NCBI GenBank assembly: GCA_009617715.1
Contig: VTFK01000281.1
Coordinates: 558,001 to 622,000 of the forward strand
Direction: 5' to 3'
DNA: 64,000 nucleotides
Source: Plectrocnemia conspersa
Taxonomy: Eukaryota; Arthropoda; Insecta; Trichoptera; Polycentropodidae
A program made the position numbers and the translations under genes. Position 1 is the first letter of the stretch. Every line of letters begins with the position of its first letter. This document shows, piece by piece, positions 50,943-63,500 of this stretch. A model generated the notes under the pieces. That model did no database searches. It worked only from the letters and a program-made list of their open reading frames with translations, and had not been told where the DNA came from.

Positions 50943-51201
50943 TACTGGCGGTCATGGTCCAGATCAAGGATGTCATTTGCCCCTCCTGATTTTGGATAGA
51001 AAAATGCATATCATTTAATAAAATACTATGCATCTTACAGAAATCGTAATAATAAAAAAACGACCACTGACAGGCCAACAAAGCTGAAATGCCGTACTTG
51101 AGTCTAATCCAGAAATTCTCAAGTTATCCCTCGAATCTATTCCGAGAATATTTTTTTAAATATGTTATTTCAGTGAAATCGTATCTGAAAACATTTTCTC
51201 C

Positions 51202-51258
<57 letters not shown>

Positions 51259-51660
51259 TTACCAGTGAAAATATAATTTATTTAGCAGGTGCTAGTAAAA
51301 TTATATAATTTCAACTTTTCCATGTGTCGTTATTTATTTACATGCTGTGTATAAATGTTAGTGAATGTGTATTTTTCAGTGAAGTTATGTTTTCACTATT
51401 GAAGCCCAAATATATTTTCACCAGCATATATATATTTCTACTAGCAAAAATATAATTTAACTGATAGGCACTAGAGAAATTATATGTTGTTCTAAAATGT
51501 CAATGAAACTCAATTTTACAGTTGCGAAACGTCCATTTGCTGTTCAAACTCAAACCTAACATAATGAAAGTTCTAAAACTAATTATATTAAAGTCCAAAA
51601 TACAAACTCAACTCTCAGGGGGAAAATAAGCGGAAGAAGTACAGATAAACGTTGCATATT
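50943..51660 (+). repeat. Dispersed repeat, copy B (~0.7 kb)
   Basis: It is homologous to 2408-3050 over most of its length (see copy A). Where copy A has a short TA stretch, copy B carries an expanded (TA)n tract at 51203-51255. Confidence 0.7.
51203..51255. repeat. (AT)n microsatellite, ~52 bp
   Basis: An uninterrupted alternating tract inside dispersed repeat copy B. Confidence 0.95.
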
Positions 51661-51760
51661 GCTCCATAGTTTGTCAGTTCAATATTTTACTATGTTATAA
51701 AAATATGATAGCTATCCTTAAAGATATTCTACGGACTTCTGATATGAGAGTGTATCGGTC

Positions 51761-51990
51761 AAAGTATATTCAAATAGAATTTTGATCAATAGAAGTGCGC
51801 AAAAACAATTATCACTTAACAAAAATTCACGTCAAAAGCAATAAAATCAGTGGGAATGTCAGGTAGCAAGCGTTCCCACTGCAACGGCGCTGACACGATT
51901 TTATTGCTTTTGACGTGAATTTTGGACTTCTAAGAAGGGATAATTGTTTTTTGCGCTCTTCTAATGATCAAAATTCGGCTTAGATATGCT
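51761..51990. mobile_element. Foldback element with ~95-bp inverted arms
   Basis: The left arm (about 51761-51850) contains AATTTTGATCAATAGAAG, GCGCAAAAACAATTATC and TTCACGTCAAAAGCAATAAA. The right arm (about 51891-51990) contains the same blocks inverted and in reverse order (TTTATTGCTTTTGACGTGAA, GATAATTGTTTTTTGCGC, TAATGATCAAAATT). A ~40-bp spacer holds its own small inverted pair (GTGGGAA/GTTCCCAC). No coding capacity was seen. Confidence 0.8.
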
Positions 51991-52094
51991 TCATTCGATT
52001 TTTAGTTATTGGAAGTTGTAATATTGTTATAAAAAGTCTTGTTATGAACCCTAGATAAGCGAGCGTTTCGATAGCGATAGCATAATTCTTTTGT

Positions 52095-52190
52095 CCCCCT
52101 TGAATTCGGCTAGAAAAATGCATGTCATTTAATGAAATACTATGAATCTTAATAAAATTGTAAAATCTGAAATGCTCCTGATCCAGATGC
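52095..52190 (+). repeat. Dispersed repeat, partial copy C
   Basis: CCCCCTTGAATTCGGCTAGAAAAATGC and ATTTAATGAAATACTATGAATCTTAATAAAA match the start of copies A and B. Confidence 0.65.
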
Positions 52191-55100
52191 TTAGTATCTA
52201 CCTGCCAAAATGTCCAAAACGATCTGAAACAAACACTATCTACTATAAGTCATAATAGTTCTTGACATACTTAAATCGGCCATATCGGATTAATCGCTTA
52301 TGTGAATTTGGAGGATTGTACGTGATCTTGTTCTTGTAATTGATAAATGCTTCATAAGCGACAAATTATCGATTTGGGATTTTTTCTGTATAAATATTTC
52401 TCTAAAAATATATTTTTACATTTGAAGTGATAATAATCCAAAGAAACATAATTTTGTTATTAAATGCTCTTAAAAAAATCAGTATAATTTGTAAATAACA
52501 ATATAAATGACATTCTTCCGGTATTTTTGGCTTAAATCTTTCACTGCCTATTCATTGGATGGGCTGATATTTTTTCAGTAATATCATATTGAACGAAATA
52601 GAGTAGCAAGTAATCGCTGACAATCAATAGTTTATTAGCCATAATGCCATTGTTCATTATATATGAACTAATGTTTTCCCTAAAACAAAAACATTTTCAT
52701 ATAAAAGTAGTTCTTCATCACTATTGTAAAATGTATAGCTGATGTCTTTATTTTCACGGTTGGTTGTGTTTCAAAAACTATTATTTATTTTGAACTATGG
52801 TCTGGAAAGTTGATGGAAAACATAATTACCTGGATTTCTGATCATTGCTCTTTAAATTACCAAAGCACCATACAATTATACCGGCTATTAGTTATATGGA
52901 ATTGTAACTTATAGTGTAAAAGTACTATTCGGTTACCCGTTACTTGAGTACTAAATTAGAAGTTTGCTGTGCTATTCATACGTTTTGCTAAATTAATGGT
53001 TTTATGCCGGTATTCAGTTTTTTACCAAGGGTCAAGAAAATATTTAAGAAAATTATTTGAGACTACCATGAGTGATGTACTAAATAAAATTATTAAGTTG
53101 CTTTCAAAGGTTAAATTTTGTTTTCTTCAACTTCTATGGAAAATTGTAAAATAATGTATTTTGATTGTAATTTTTTTTTACAGATTATCATTACTTGTGT
53201 TAAAAATATAAACAATTTTATATGTACCAAACCAACTAAAAGACAAAAAGTGTCAAACCGAAAAAGTTATATACTAGTACAAAGTTCGCATGAAACAAAA
53301 AAAAATAGCGAGAAATTCTATTACTGAATAATTCAAATTTTGATTCATCCGCCTTAAAACATGCTTCCAATCCCTTTATTTCAATCTTTATATTTTCTAT
53401 CAAAAACCTGGGTTCATAGCCATAACCCTAGTGTTTTTTTCCATTTCGAGCTTGTCAGAGTTTGTAATTACTGATTATTATATAATTATAATTTAGTTCG
53501 ATTGTTACAGATTAGATTTTCTTGATTTTCCTAATCTCATTGATGAATGTTGTGATTAATTATTAAAATAAAATCGAGCTAGGTAATGCCTAGTGACATC
53601 TATTAATTCTGAGCTGCAATCATTGTTTTTAATTAATGATTTACTGGCTTTCATTTAAGTCTAGTGTCTCACTATTAGTAGTAGTACGTTGTCTTTACCC
53701 TGTTGTAAGCATTGCAACGAAAAATGTACAGTAAATAAATCTATTATGCTCTAGTATGTTTTTCGTTTGTTAGGTTAAAACCATATCTATCATGTTTTAC
53801 ATTCAATACGCCACCACTGAGTATTTCACAAACGTTTGTTTTACTACAATTGTCACTTTCTGATTCATTTGGTAATATTGAAAGATACAGCAACGAACAT
53901 ATTACTTCTTTTACCCTGATGCATTACTAGAAATGATCTGATCTTGCCGCTCATTAAAAAATGCCAAGGTTCAATCAATCCAATACGCAAACCTGTTAAT
54001 GATTATTTTTAGTATTTCATTTACTTGATTTTATAAACAATCGATGAATAAATGATAACTTAAAATTGTTTTTCGTCACTTTCGACGAATCTAATAAATT
54101 AGTTTTCAATATCAATACTATATATATGTAAACAAAATGTAATAATTTAATGAATTTTGTTAAAAATATTGGTTTATGACACAACATTATTATTATATAT
54201 AATTAATTTTATGACTACTTAACTAGAATTACATTATTTTTGTCTAATTAGAAGTAAATTTTCTTGTATTTTATTATTGATTTTTATTACAGGTCAGTTT
54301 TGGGACATAAAATTATTAAAATTTAAAGTTTGTAAGTTGAAATTTTGCAATGTTTAATTGATATTTTTGTTTAGAAACTCACTTAAAAGATTAATTAGTA
54401 CTAAAACTCATTTTAAATGAATTTATTATGTACAGCTTATATTAAATTGTAAATATGTAATCTTGAATGATATTTTAGTAAAATCTTATTTCTGTAGTTA
54501 TTATGGACATATGGTTCCATATGGCATAATTATAGGTTTATTATTTGTTGCAATTAAATGTACATCTGTACTGTAAGTAAATTCTGCATATGATCTGTAT
54601 ATATGCTTTTTTTTCTATATCGTCTTTACTTATATTTTATCAAAATTCTTGCATTCACTCAAATTTTAAACTACCTAATGTAGATGTGAATTTTCATGTG
54701 AAAAGCATAATTTTTTATGTTCTATTCCAAATGTTAAATTTAGATAATGAATTTAGACATTGATTAATTTTACGCAATGTATTTGCTTATAAAAAAACAA
54801 ATATTTATCATATATTTTGTCTATTTCATCATTTCCTTCTTTATACACACAATCATTATTATCGAAGTGTTTCACTCGATTGATGTCGTGTCACATTGTA
54901 CTTTCTTCGTTTGTTGTTACGATACAAATTGTAAATAAAACAAAAGATAACAAAAACGTGTTAAAGCGATAACATTGCGACCTAACGAGTCATCTCGGTG
55001 CGTCACACACTGCGATATATTCGCACGATACATAGTAACGAGACAGTTTCTCATATTGTTTGCCTTTTAAGTACATGAAACGTGTTTGTGGCTTATTATC

Positions 55101-56439
55101 GTTCTATAAACATACACAGATAAGGAATTTCGGTGAGTCGTAAGTTCGAATCGTTGTGTATACATGCATTTATCAGTGACGGTTCGTGAGTTGCGAATTG
55201 AAGCTGTGAGTAAAATATCGTAGCCCTTAAAATTTCCTTGTAAAGGTAAAATTAAAACAACAACTGACAGCTTTATAAAGAGTGACGAAAGAAAAATATG
55301 TATACCATTTGTCAATGTCTATTTTATTTAATTATTTTCAATTATATCTGAAATAAAATAGAGAACACGTTTGAACAGTTTATAGGAACGCACCGGCACT
55401 GGTGTGTAGTACCTGTACTTTTTTATCGACGATGATAATATTCGATTTGTGTACACTTGAACTCGATGCGAGCGTTACGAAATCGGGTCAGATAGCTCGT
55501 TAAAAAAGCACTAATTAGAAAACGCGAATATGTAACGTGATATATGAGTAACACGTTCGTGAACAGCTAAAATATTTTTATCTCTGTATTTATTATTTAA
55601 TATAAATAAATCTCATCTTTTAATTGCATATGCAGCAAATATATACGCAATGGTAAGAGAATTATTTTTAATTAAAATAAATTTCACAATATGTGTTGCT
55701 AATGTTTATTAGATTATATCGGTATAATCAGTAATCGCTGTAGAACAGTATAATTATTGAATTGTTATTTGTATTGTGAAAGTTATTTTCGATTGTTACA
55801 TAGAAAGTTCAAAAACATTTGTCTTTTAAGTTTAATTTATTCATAACCCCTGATAGCTTGATACAGTGCTTTCAAAAAGTCTCCGCAGTAATTGATATAA
55901 TATAAAATGGCATATCTAAAAATTCATACTGTTCGCGAGCATAGATCGAATAGATCTTGCCCAGATAAATAATACGTTTGTTTTATTTAAATATAACCAA
56001 AATACTCAATGCGTTAAAACTTTCTGAACGCACTATATACATAGAATGATAATGGCGCAATCTAACAAATATGTGCACCACGTCGGTTTTATGGCTAAAA
56101 CCGAGTGTGTTCAAATGAAATATTAAAACAATTATTGGAATCTTTGTATCTTATTTATTTTTTACTTGAAGGTTGTTTTAATGTGACCAAATGTGACCGA
56201 TTACCAATAATCGACGCGCTCGTAAACGACGACGATTCGAGCGAAATTAAGTTTTAATTACACAAGATTAATCGTCACAATCGATGCCTTCTGTTTGTTT
56301 ATTGGCCAATCGATCGCGATGGCTTTGTTCTGGTTCGCAAGTTTAAAAAACAAAACAATCGACGACACAGTAGCAGGAAGTACTCGATAGTACATTTATG
56401 ATATTCAGTCTCGGCGAACATTGTAATACCTATGTATTG

Positions 56440-56700
56440 ACTAATCGGGACAGCCGGCGCTTCGAGCGCGTGCTCTCGCACATTATTATCGTGCTGACGT
56501 TTCGCAACGACGCGCGAATCCACCATCACACCCACCACCACCGCACACGGGGTCACAAAATATCGCGCGCTCAGCACGCTGCACACAATTTATGCCGTGC
56601 TTCTTTTTCGTTTTTAATCGGCCGATTATCCCGCAATTCGTTTCGCTTTCGAAGCGCCGCTCGTTTCGATGGCCGATGCCTACTTTTAACGCCAATATTC
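56440..56700. promoter_or_regulatory. GC/CpG-rich patch
   Basis: CpG-rich sequence stands out from AT-rich flanks. Overlapping frames on both strands have no family resemblance. It could be a promoter or untranslated exon. Confidence 0.3.
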
Positions 56701-57879
56701 GTTTTTAAGATGGAATCTATTCGCATTGATTCTGAAGCTGAAACTTTGTTTTTTATTATTATTATGGCTTATTACATATTTCATGCTATATGGATACATT
56801 TCTAATATAATTGTTTGCTTTTTTCAGTATTTTCAAACTATCAAGTTATGTATCACTTGGTTTATCAAATATGTTTATATTAAAAAATAAATTTCAGACA
56901 TAACGTTTCTTACATGAAATATGTATGCTCGATACACTGCGCCGTATGACTGATAATCGGATTAGGCTGACGTTGTTTTATCTTTGGCGTTCAATTGTTA
57001 ATTGACTTATTGCTAAGCTTCGCCCGGGTCAAATTTAAATATGTAATTGATTGGTTTGTATAATTTATGTATTTCATACATGCGTATGTATTTATGGCAT
57101 ATCTTATATTTTATTAATTCCAATGTAGTGAAAAACTGAGGCTTACGTCTTTTATACCATAAAAGTCAATAGATTTGACATTTACGAATTGAAAAAATAT
57201 TTTACGGTGTAGGCCTTAATTAAATGTAATAAGTACTATTTTCGAAACTTAAACCGACACCACCAGATTTATCATTCAAAAGTTACTTGCATAATTTAAC
57301 ATATTTTTTGTTGGGCAAGCAATTCAAAACTATTTTGGGCTGTAGTTATGTGAACTGTTTGCTCTTTGCCTGACTTCTCTCTGAATCTAATTGCTTATTT
57401 ACTCTTGTTCAAAATACTTTTTTATTTCTCGAGAACCTGTATGTGTATTTGCTTATGTTTCGTCATATGCATTAATAAAAATAACTAACATAGGTATCTT
57501 TCTGTAAAGATGGATGAATGATTTTTTGCAATCATACACGTTTTTGCCAGATAGACGTTATTGTAAAATTGCGAAAGTTTTCTTGATTCGATTTGTTGAT
57601 TTCGTGATTTGATAACTGACTTACGTACATTGAATTAAACGAAGTTTACCGATAATTGAATGTTGACGATCCGCTTGTCGCATTAATTCAGTTGAGATAA
57701 ATTTACGCATGATTAATTTTATCATCGATGGGTTCTTCTCAAAGTATTTTAAACGTTTAAGTTTGATCAATTACTTTTATAGTAAACGAATTATTATAGT
57801 GAATGCTAAAAATTGAGATCTAACTGCATGGTTAAATTGATTCAATTCATTGTTAAATGCCGAATCGTGTGAACGGAGC

Positions 57880-58350
57880 TTTATCGTAAAAAAACAACGT
57901 GCGAGTCGTGTCCGAGCCGATCTTCGGCAAAAGTGCTGATGCATTTCGAACAATTTCCACGTTCCCTAGCAGAGCGCCGTTAAACGAGACCGGCAGCCGA
58001 GCATCGCCAAAACGAGCCATAAAATCGCCGTATAACGATTTTTTCAAAGTCAGCAGCTCTCCTTTTTCGAGCGTAGGGGCGTGCAGCCGCACTTTGGTAC
58101 ACGCGACGACAAACGGCAGTAAATAGTGACACATTTCACAGTTTCTCCGCTCTTTTGTGGTCCGCGACGATTCTCGCGTGTGCGCCCCAGGTAGACCCGC
58201 GCCGCGACCTTGTCGATATTATCACCGCGACACACAAACGCGACATGTCGGTTAATTTACGCCGTTCTCCTTTGATCGATCGCGCTCATAGTATGTGCTG
58301 TTGTGCGTACGCACGCGGCGGCCTCGCATCGGCGCTATCGCTATGCACGG
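57880..58350. promoter_or_regulatory. GC/CpG-rich patch
   Basis: A CpG-rich patch with frames open on both strands and no recognisable protein. It is a possible promoter or untranslated exon. Confidence 0.3.
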
Positions 58351-61179
58351 GTCATTATTTTCTCCTTCATGATCCGTAAAACACCAAGCACGTCAAACAT
58401 GCGACCTGTCAATAAAAGTACAGTTCTATGAAATTAACACAGAAACAAACAGTGATTGAAAAGTCTATTCTACGATTTGAAAAATATGACAAGATCCTAA
58501 TGGTAATATCACTCCCCTCCTATAATGTCTTTCTTTCCATACCGAAAATAAAATCACTTGGCGATCGATACAATCGATGAAAGACTTGCTCAACACGCAA
58601 CGCATGGTCTCCCACACTCCCACCACTCAATAACCGGACTTTGACGGGCGATCTTATCTCTTAAAATATGCGAGTCTATTATTTCGAACCATATATAACA
58701 TTTTGGGTTATTTATGGCACGTCATTGTTTCTAAGCCTCTCTCAATTAATTAATAATATGTCAATTGGCCTATTCTATTTCAGTGGTATATTTACAACAA
58801 TTTTATTTATAATTAAAAAACAGCATCCCGGAAATATCGACCTTAAACTTATTAACCTGTTAACCGGGCGTTTCTACGAGAGCGTTTTTTGTCAGAAGAG
58901 TCGAAAGTTTTTCCAGGTTGGGCAGTTAAAAGAAACGGTGGTCTTGATTAATTTTCAGAAAACCAGTAATCTAGTATATCGGTAGCATATTCATAATCAG
59001 TATCCGATTCTGACTGAAGAAGCTATGACACGTTTGCATATTAGCATTTGCTGACGTCAGTGAACACATGCAGTACTATGACTCGTGCATCACTGTGACG
59101 AAATAAATTGTTCCGCCCTAAGAGGCATATCAAAAACATCTCGCGAAACAATTATTACGTCCTGTTTGATAGAAAGTCATCCAGATTTTATCAACTTAGT
59201 TCTAAAAGTTCCGTACTGGCAGCTGAAACAGCGTGGGTGTTATTTGAACCGACTATTTTTACGTCAATGTGTTCGTAAATAATTTTGGATATGATAAAAT
59301 CGAAAATTTTGTATTTAGTTTGGAATCTTCCGTTTTTCGATGTTTTGTGTTATGGTGGCGTCAATGAGCAGTCGAGGGGAGTTTGAAGAGTCCTTAGATC
59401 ATCGACTTGAAAGTAGAACGTTCTCAGTAGACGGCTTTTTGTTTGAGTTGAGGGCTTTTTCGTTGTTTCGAGAGAAACCTTATGACGGATCCCACAATAT
59501 TTTAATCGTCGATTACTCGACATTGTTACAAAACCAACTTTATCGAACTTCAATGAGTTACTTTATTGTCATTTCACCATAATTCCATAATATAAAATTG
59601 CTCTCTAATTTCTTTTTCTTAATATTTTAATCCTACTACATTTTTTTAATGGTCGATTTGACGTGCTGGTATCTTATGACCCGTAGTTTCGCAATACTTT
59701 CACCACGCGAAATGGTGTACGTTACGCAGGCGAACGAACCTATGTTTTTTTAGTTGCGATGTGCTTTGATACTGAAAACATGTAACCCTAATGCATAATA
59801 GCTTCTGTGGCGCGTTCTACAGCACCAGAACGCGTTTGACATGCCCGCTTTTCACTTTTGGGTATCGATGTTCTCGCGCTTTTTAGCATCCATTAGCAAT
59901 TATCGTCGCGGTAACGCACGCAGGTCATAAATTTACCCGCTTTCTGACTCATTTCGATAAGCGATTCGCTTTCGTTAAAAGAGCAAAAATCAAAAGCACG
60001 CTTAACGATATTTAGAAAAAATGCAAACATGTATTCAAAATAGTCCGTCGTCATTAAGAACCTGATTAGTTTCTGGCTTTCGTAATTTTATCGCATCTTT
60101 GATAAACGCTTAATCTCGAACTTTGCCTTGAAATTGTTTATGTAAGTATACCATTTTATTTATAACTGCATTTGTCACAGCATAACCATCATTAGCATTT
60201 TAACTTGCACTGGAGTAGCATTGTTAATCGGGAACTTATATTACCAAAATCTGTACGAGCCATATATAGCAAATTCAACGTATTGAAATAAGGTACATAT
60301 TTATTATATTGTGTTTTTTTTTTCAAAAATCAGCTGTATTTTATAAATATATAAGTGCACATTCAGAAACTCTATTTTATTTATTTGCAACATTTAACAA
60401 ATCTATATCCTAAGCACTTGGTGCATATTATAAAGTAGTTCACAAACATCACAGTTGATATAAATTGATCCCTTTTCGCCATTAAAACGTGAATTTGACT
60501 AGTCTGGTGAAGTGGGGTCAAGATAAAGATTTACTTTTACATACGTTTTAAGTTCAATAACATTCTCTACCCACGTTTCCAAAAATATAATTTTACTGAT
60601 ATTCGTAAATTATCAAACTATATTTAAATGAATTCATTGCATGTTGTTTTTCATATGCGGAACTATTATTTTTGGTGGTCGGCAGCCTTATGACCCGCGG
60701 GTCAAACGGTGATTCGACGCCAGCCAATATAATTCTCCATAAGTATATACGTAATCACTGTCGTCAGGCTTAGTGCTTTCGCGTCGTTCTACGATCACTA
60801 ACCTCTCACACTTCTCGAAGGCGATGTTCCTTAGATATCTCTTTCAAATGGTAGTATAGATTGAATCCTTATGCCCGATTTTTGATAAGCGCGTTAGTAT
60901 ACAACTCTTTTACAAATTGTTGTGGGTGGTGTCGACAATCCGTTGATGTTCAGTGCTCGAGAACGCCCCTATAATCATCAGGTTTCTAAACTAATAGTGC
61001 TTTCGGCTATAACGACGTTGAGCTGGTATATGTATATTTTAGGAATGCGTCACTAATATAAACATGCGTTTCAATAGGCAGAAAAAGACCAATCAATCGC
61101 GGTTGGGTGGTCTTTTTGCTGGCGTTAGAGCAGCCAATTCTTGCAAACATGCAAACGTAGACGTCAGGAAATGCAGGCA

Positions 61180-61215
61180 GTTCGTCATAATACATGTCTA
61201 TGTATTATGACGAAC
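61180..61215. repeat. Perfect 16-bp hairpin
   Basis: GTTCGTCATAATACAT (61180-61195) pairs exactly with ATGTATTATGACGAAC (61200-61215) across a 4-nt loop. Confidence 0.9.
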
Positions 61216-61289
61216 GCATGTCTATGTCTGCGGTGACTCAAAAGTTTTCACATAATGTCGAATCACATTAATCGTGGTAACGCACATCG

Positions 61290-62330
61290 GTCGGACACGT
61301 CAGATTTTTTCTATCGCGCCGCTTTCGCGCGACTAGGCGCCGCCAACAAAAATTGGCAGCTCCGTGCCGCGATATTGGAATAAAATAACGAGGAGACCGC
61401 ACATCAGTCGTGACGTATGATAATGTGCTGCTGCTGCACTTCGCGAAAGTTTGGACGGTCCGTACTCTTCGGATAACACTCGTCGCCACCCTCGAATTGC
61501 GGGGTTCGAACTAATCCACCGCCGCGAAGAGGGATTAATTAAACGATGTCAGAGGATAGCGTCGTCGCTTTATCGCAAATGCAAATGCCGGTTTTAATTA
61601 AGTTTCGCGACGCGCCACCGGTGGTGGGTTTCGATTCTCTCCCGGGCGCGCGCGTCGATACGCGCGCGCGCGCTATCGCGCAACCAACTTTCCCGAATCG
61701 AAAAGTCGTTAACTCGATTGAAAATTTTAGCCCCCTCGCCGCCGCCGCATCCCGGAGAGTTTCGCCCGTCGGCAACTTTTCATTTTATCAAACTTATCTG
61801 CGCTTTCAATCTAACTTTTGTATTCCGCTAACTCGTTTTTATTTTTCACCGCCGAGGTTGACCGAAAAACGGCGAAGGCGAAGGCTATCTCTCGAGAGGG
61901 GAGGAGCGCGCCTGGAATTGCGAACTCTCCGATACGCGCGTCCCGTACGTGTATATGTACGATATGAAATAGCGCGCTTTCGCTGTGTGTGCCGCGCGAA
62001 TCAAGGTCGACGAAAGAGAGAGCGCAACTTTTAATTGTTTTTTCCTCTTCGGCGGTTCGCCTGTGAGATATGATTTTTCCTTTGTTTTCCGAATTTGACG
62101 GGGAGCGAGTGTTTCGAAAGAGATTATCGTTCGATTGCCTGCGCCGTCGAGCGCTTAATTCTTTTTTGTCGTTATGGCAGATTTATTATATCACTTTATC
62201 GGACGCGATTTTGTCAGCGGTCGCGATTCGGACTTCTCGAAAGTAGCCGACGTCGAATCAATAGCTCTATCGAGTTTCGTGGCTTCGGTTCAGCGCTGAA
62301 ACCGCGCTTACACTTTTCCGGAACCCACTA
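61290..62330. promoter_or_regulatory. Long GC/CpG-rich island
   Basis: About 1 kb is enriched in CG dinucleotides, including alternating CG runs near 61645-61680. Frames are open on both strands without family resemblance. It resembles the 49-kb island and may be an alternative promoter or 5' exon. Confidence 0.4.
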
Positions 62331-62864
62331 TTGTACGGCTATGTATAGTATTGTCCTACTTCTACCCCTGATTCTTACATTGTTCAATGCAAACAAAATT
62401 ATTAAAGCCAAACATATTTTATATGTTCTTTGTGACGCCTGAAAATCTATTAATAAAACCGGCAAAATAATCTAGATTAATTAAAAATATGTTTTATGCG
62501 CTATTATTAATTAAATATACATGACAAACTTAAATCTTATGATAAGAATTAATATAAATAAATTCATGTTTACTACATTCCTAAATTATATATTTGTCCC
62601 CCATAAAAAACTTGGTTAACGTTTTATTTATTTGCTACTAACAATGCGAGTGTTCATTTGAAGAAGCACGCGATTCTTAGTAGTGTATTTTATAACTCAT
62701 TTCCCACAAAAGTGTCGGGACTGAACATGTTCTTGCCTTGGATTTTTCTAATGTAATTTTTCACGCCCGTCATAAAATTACGTCGATAGATTACACGGCT
62801 CATCATCTGGTTTATTTATTATATAGTTATGGGTCGGCTAATTGTATCTGTTGCTATATATCAG

Positions 62865-62960
62865 GGGGTGGCTAAGCTTCGTGCCAGTACAAGCCACATA
62901 CAGGAATCTCAAATATGAGAGCCGCAATAATTTTTTCTATTACATCAAAAACAATGACTC
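62865..62960 (+). mobile_element. Possible truncated hAT MITE terminus
   Basis: CAGGGGGTGGCTAAGCTTCG resembles the CAGGSGTGGCCAAC terminus of the MITE at 35951, with a later GAGAGCCGC motif like its GCGGGCC subterminal blocks. No inverted partner end was found. Confidence 0.35.
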
Positions 62961-63362
62961 GTAAATTGTTCATAAATTATATTTTGTTAGTAACAAACGA
63001 ACAAATAAAAAAACAATTATTGAATTTGTTGGTTTGAACTTGTTTTGCCAAGTTGAGCTTACAGTTTGTTTGTACGCAGCAAACTTCGTAAGATGTTTAG
63101 ATGCAAAGGAATAGGTTGTACGTAAAATCAAAATAAGTATGCAAGCAGCTTTTTTGTTTAAGATGATACTTTGATTCTAGAAGAAGCTTCCAAAATTCTA
63201 ATGATGTGTTTTCAAGGCGAGATCTTCTTGAATTTCTACTAATTATATTTATTCAGCTGCCGTTTCAGTGAGCACCAATTGAGAAATCAGAATCCATAAC
63301 ATAATCAAATCCAAGACTCGATATTCGTCTAGTTTTTCATCTCCATCAGTTGCTACACTTGT

Positions 63363-63500
63363 TTAACCCTTTGAGGAGTGTCGCCGTACATGTACGGTGG
63401 TCGATTTTTCATTATTTATAGGTACCACAGATAGTTGTATATATAAATATATAACAAGAAATAGTAAATAAAAAACAATATAATTTTTTAATAAATGTTT
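63363..63500 (+). repeat. TTAA-CCCTTTGAGGAG element with ACATGT palindrome, copy 2
   Basis: TTAA (63363-63366), CCCTTTGAGGAGTG, then the same 14-bp palindrome CCGTACATGTACGG (63384-63397) and TGGTCGATTTTTCATTATTT. It aligns with 43852-43990 in the same orientation. Confidence 0.65.

Noticed and set aside
52969..53327. Two overlapping frames joined by a possible intron as a small gene
   Set aside because: There is no recognisable similarity, the sequence is low-complexity and Lys-rich, and splice support is weak.
61546..62034. 162-codon open frame as a gene
   Set aside because: It has the same compositional cause, with no recognisable domain and no supporting splice sites.
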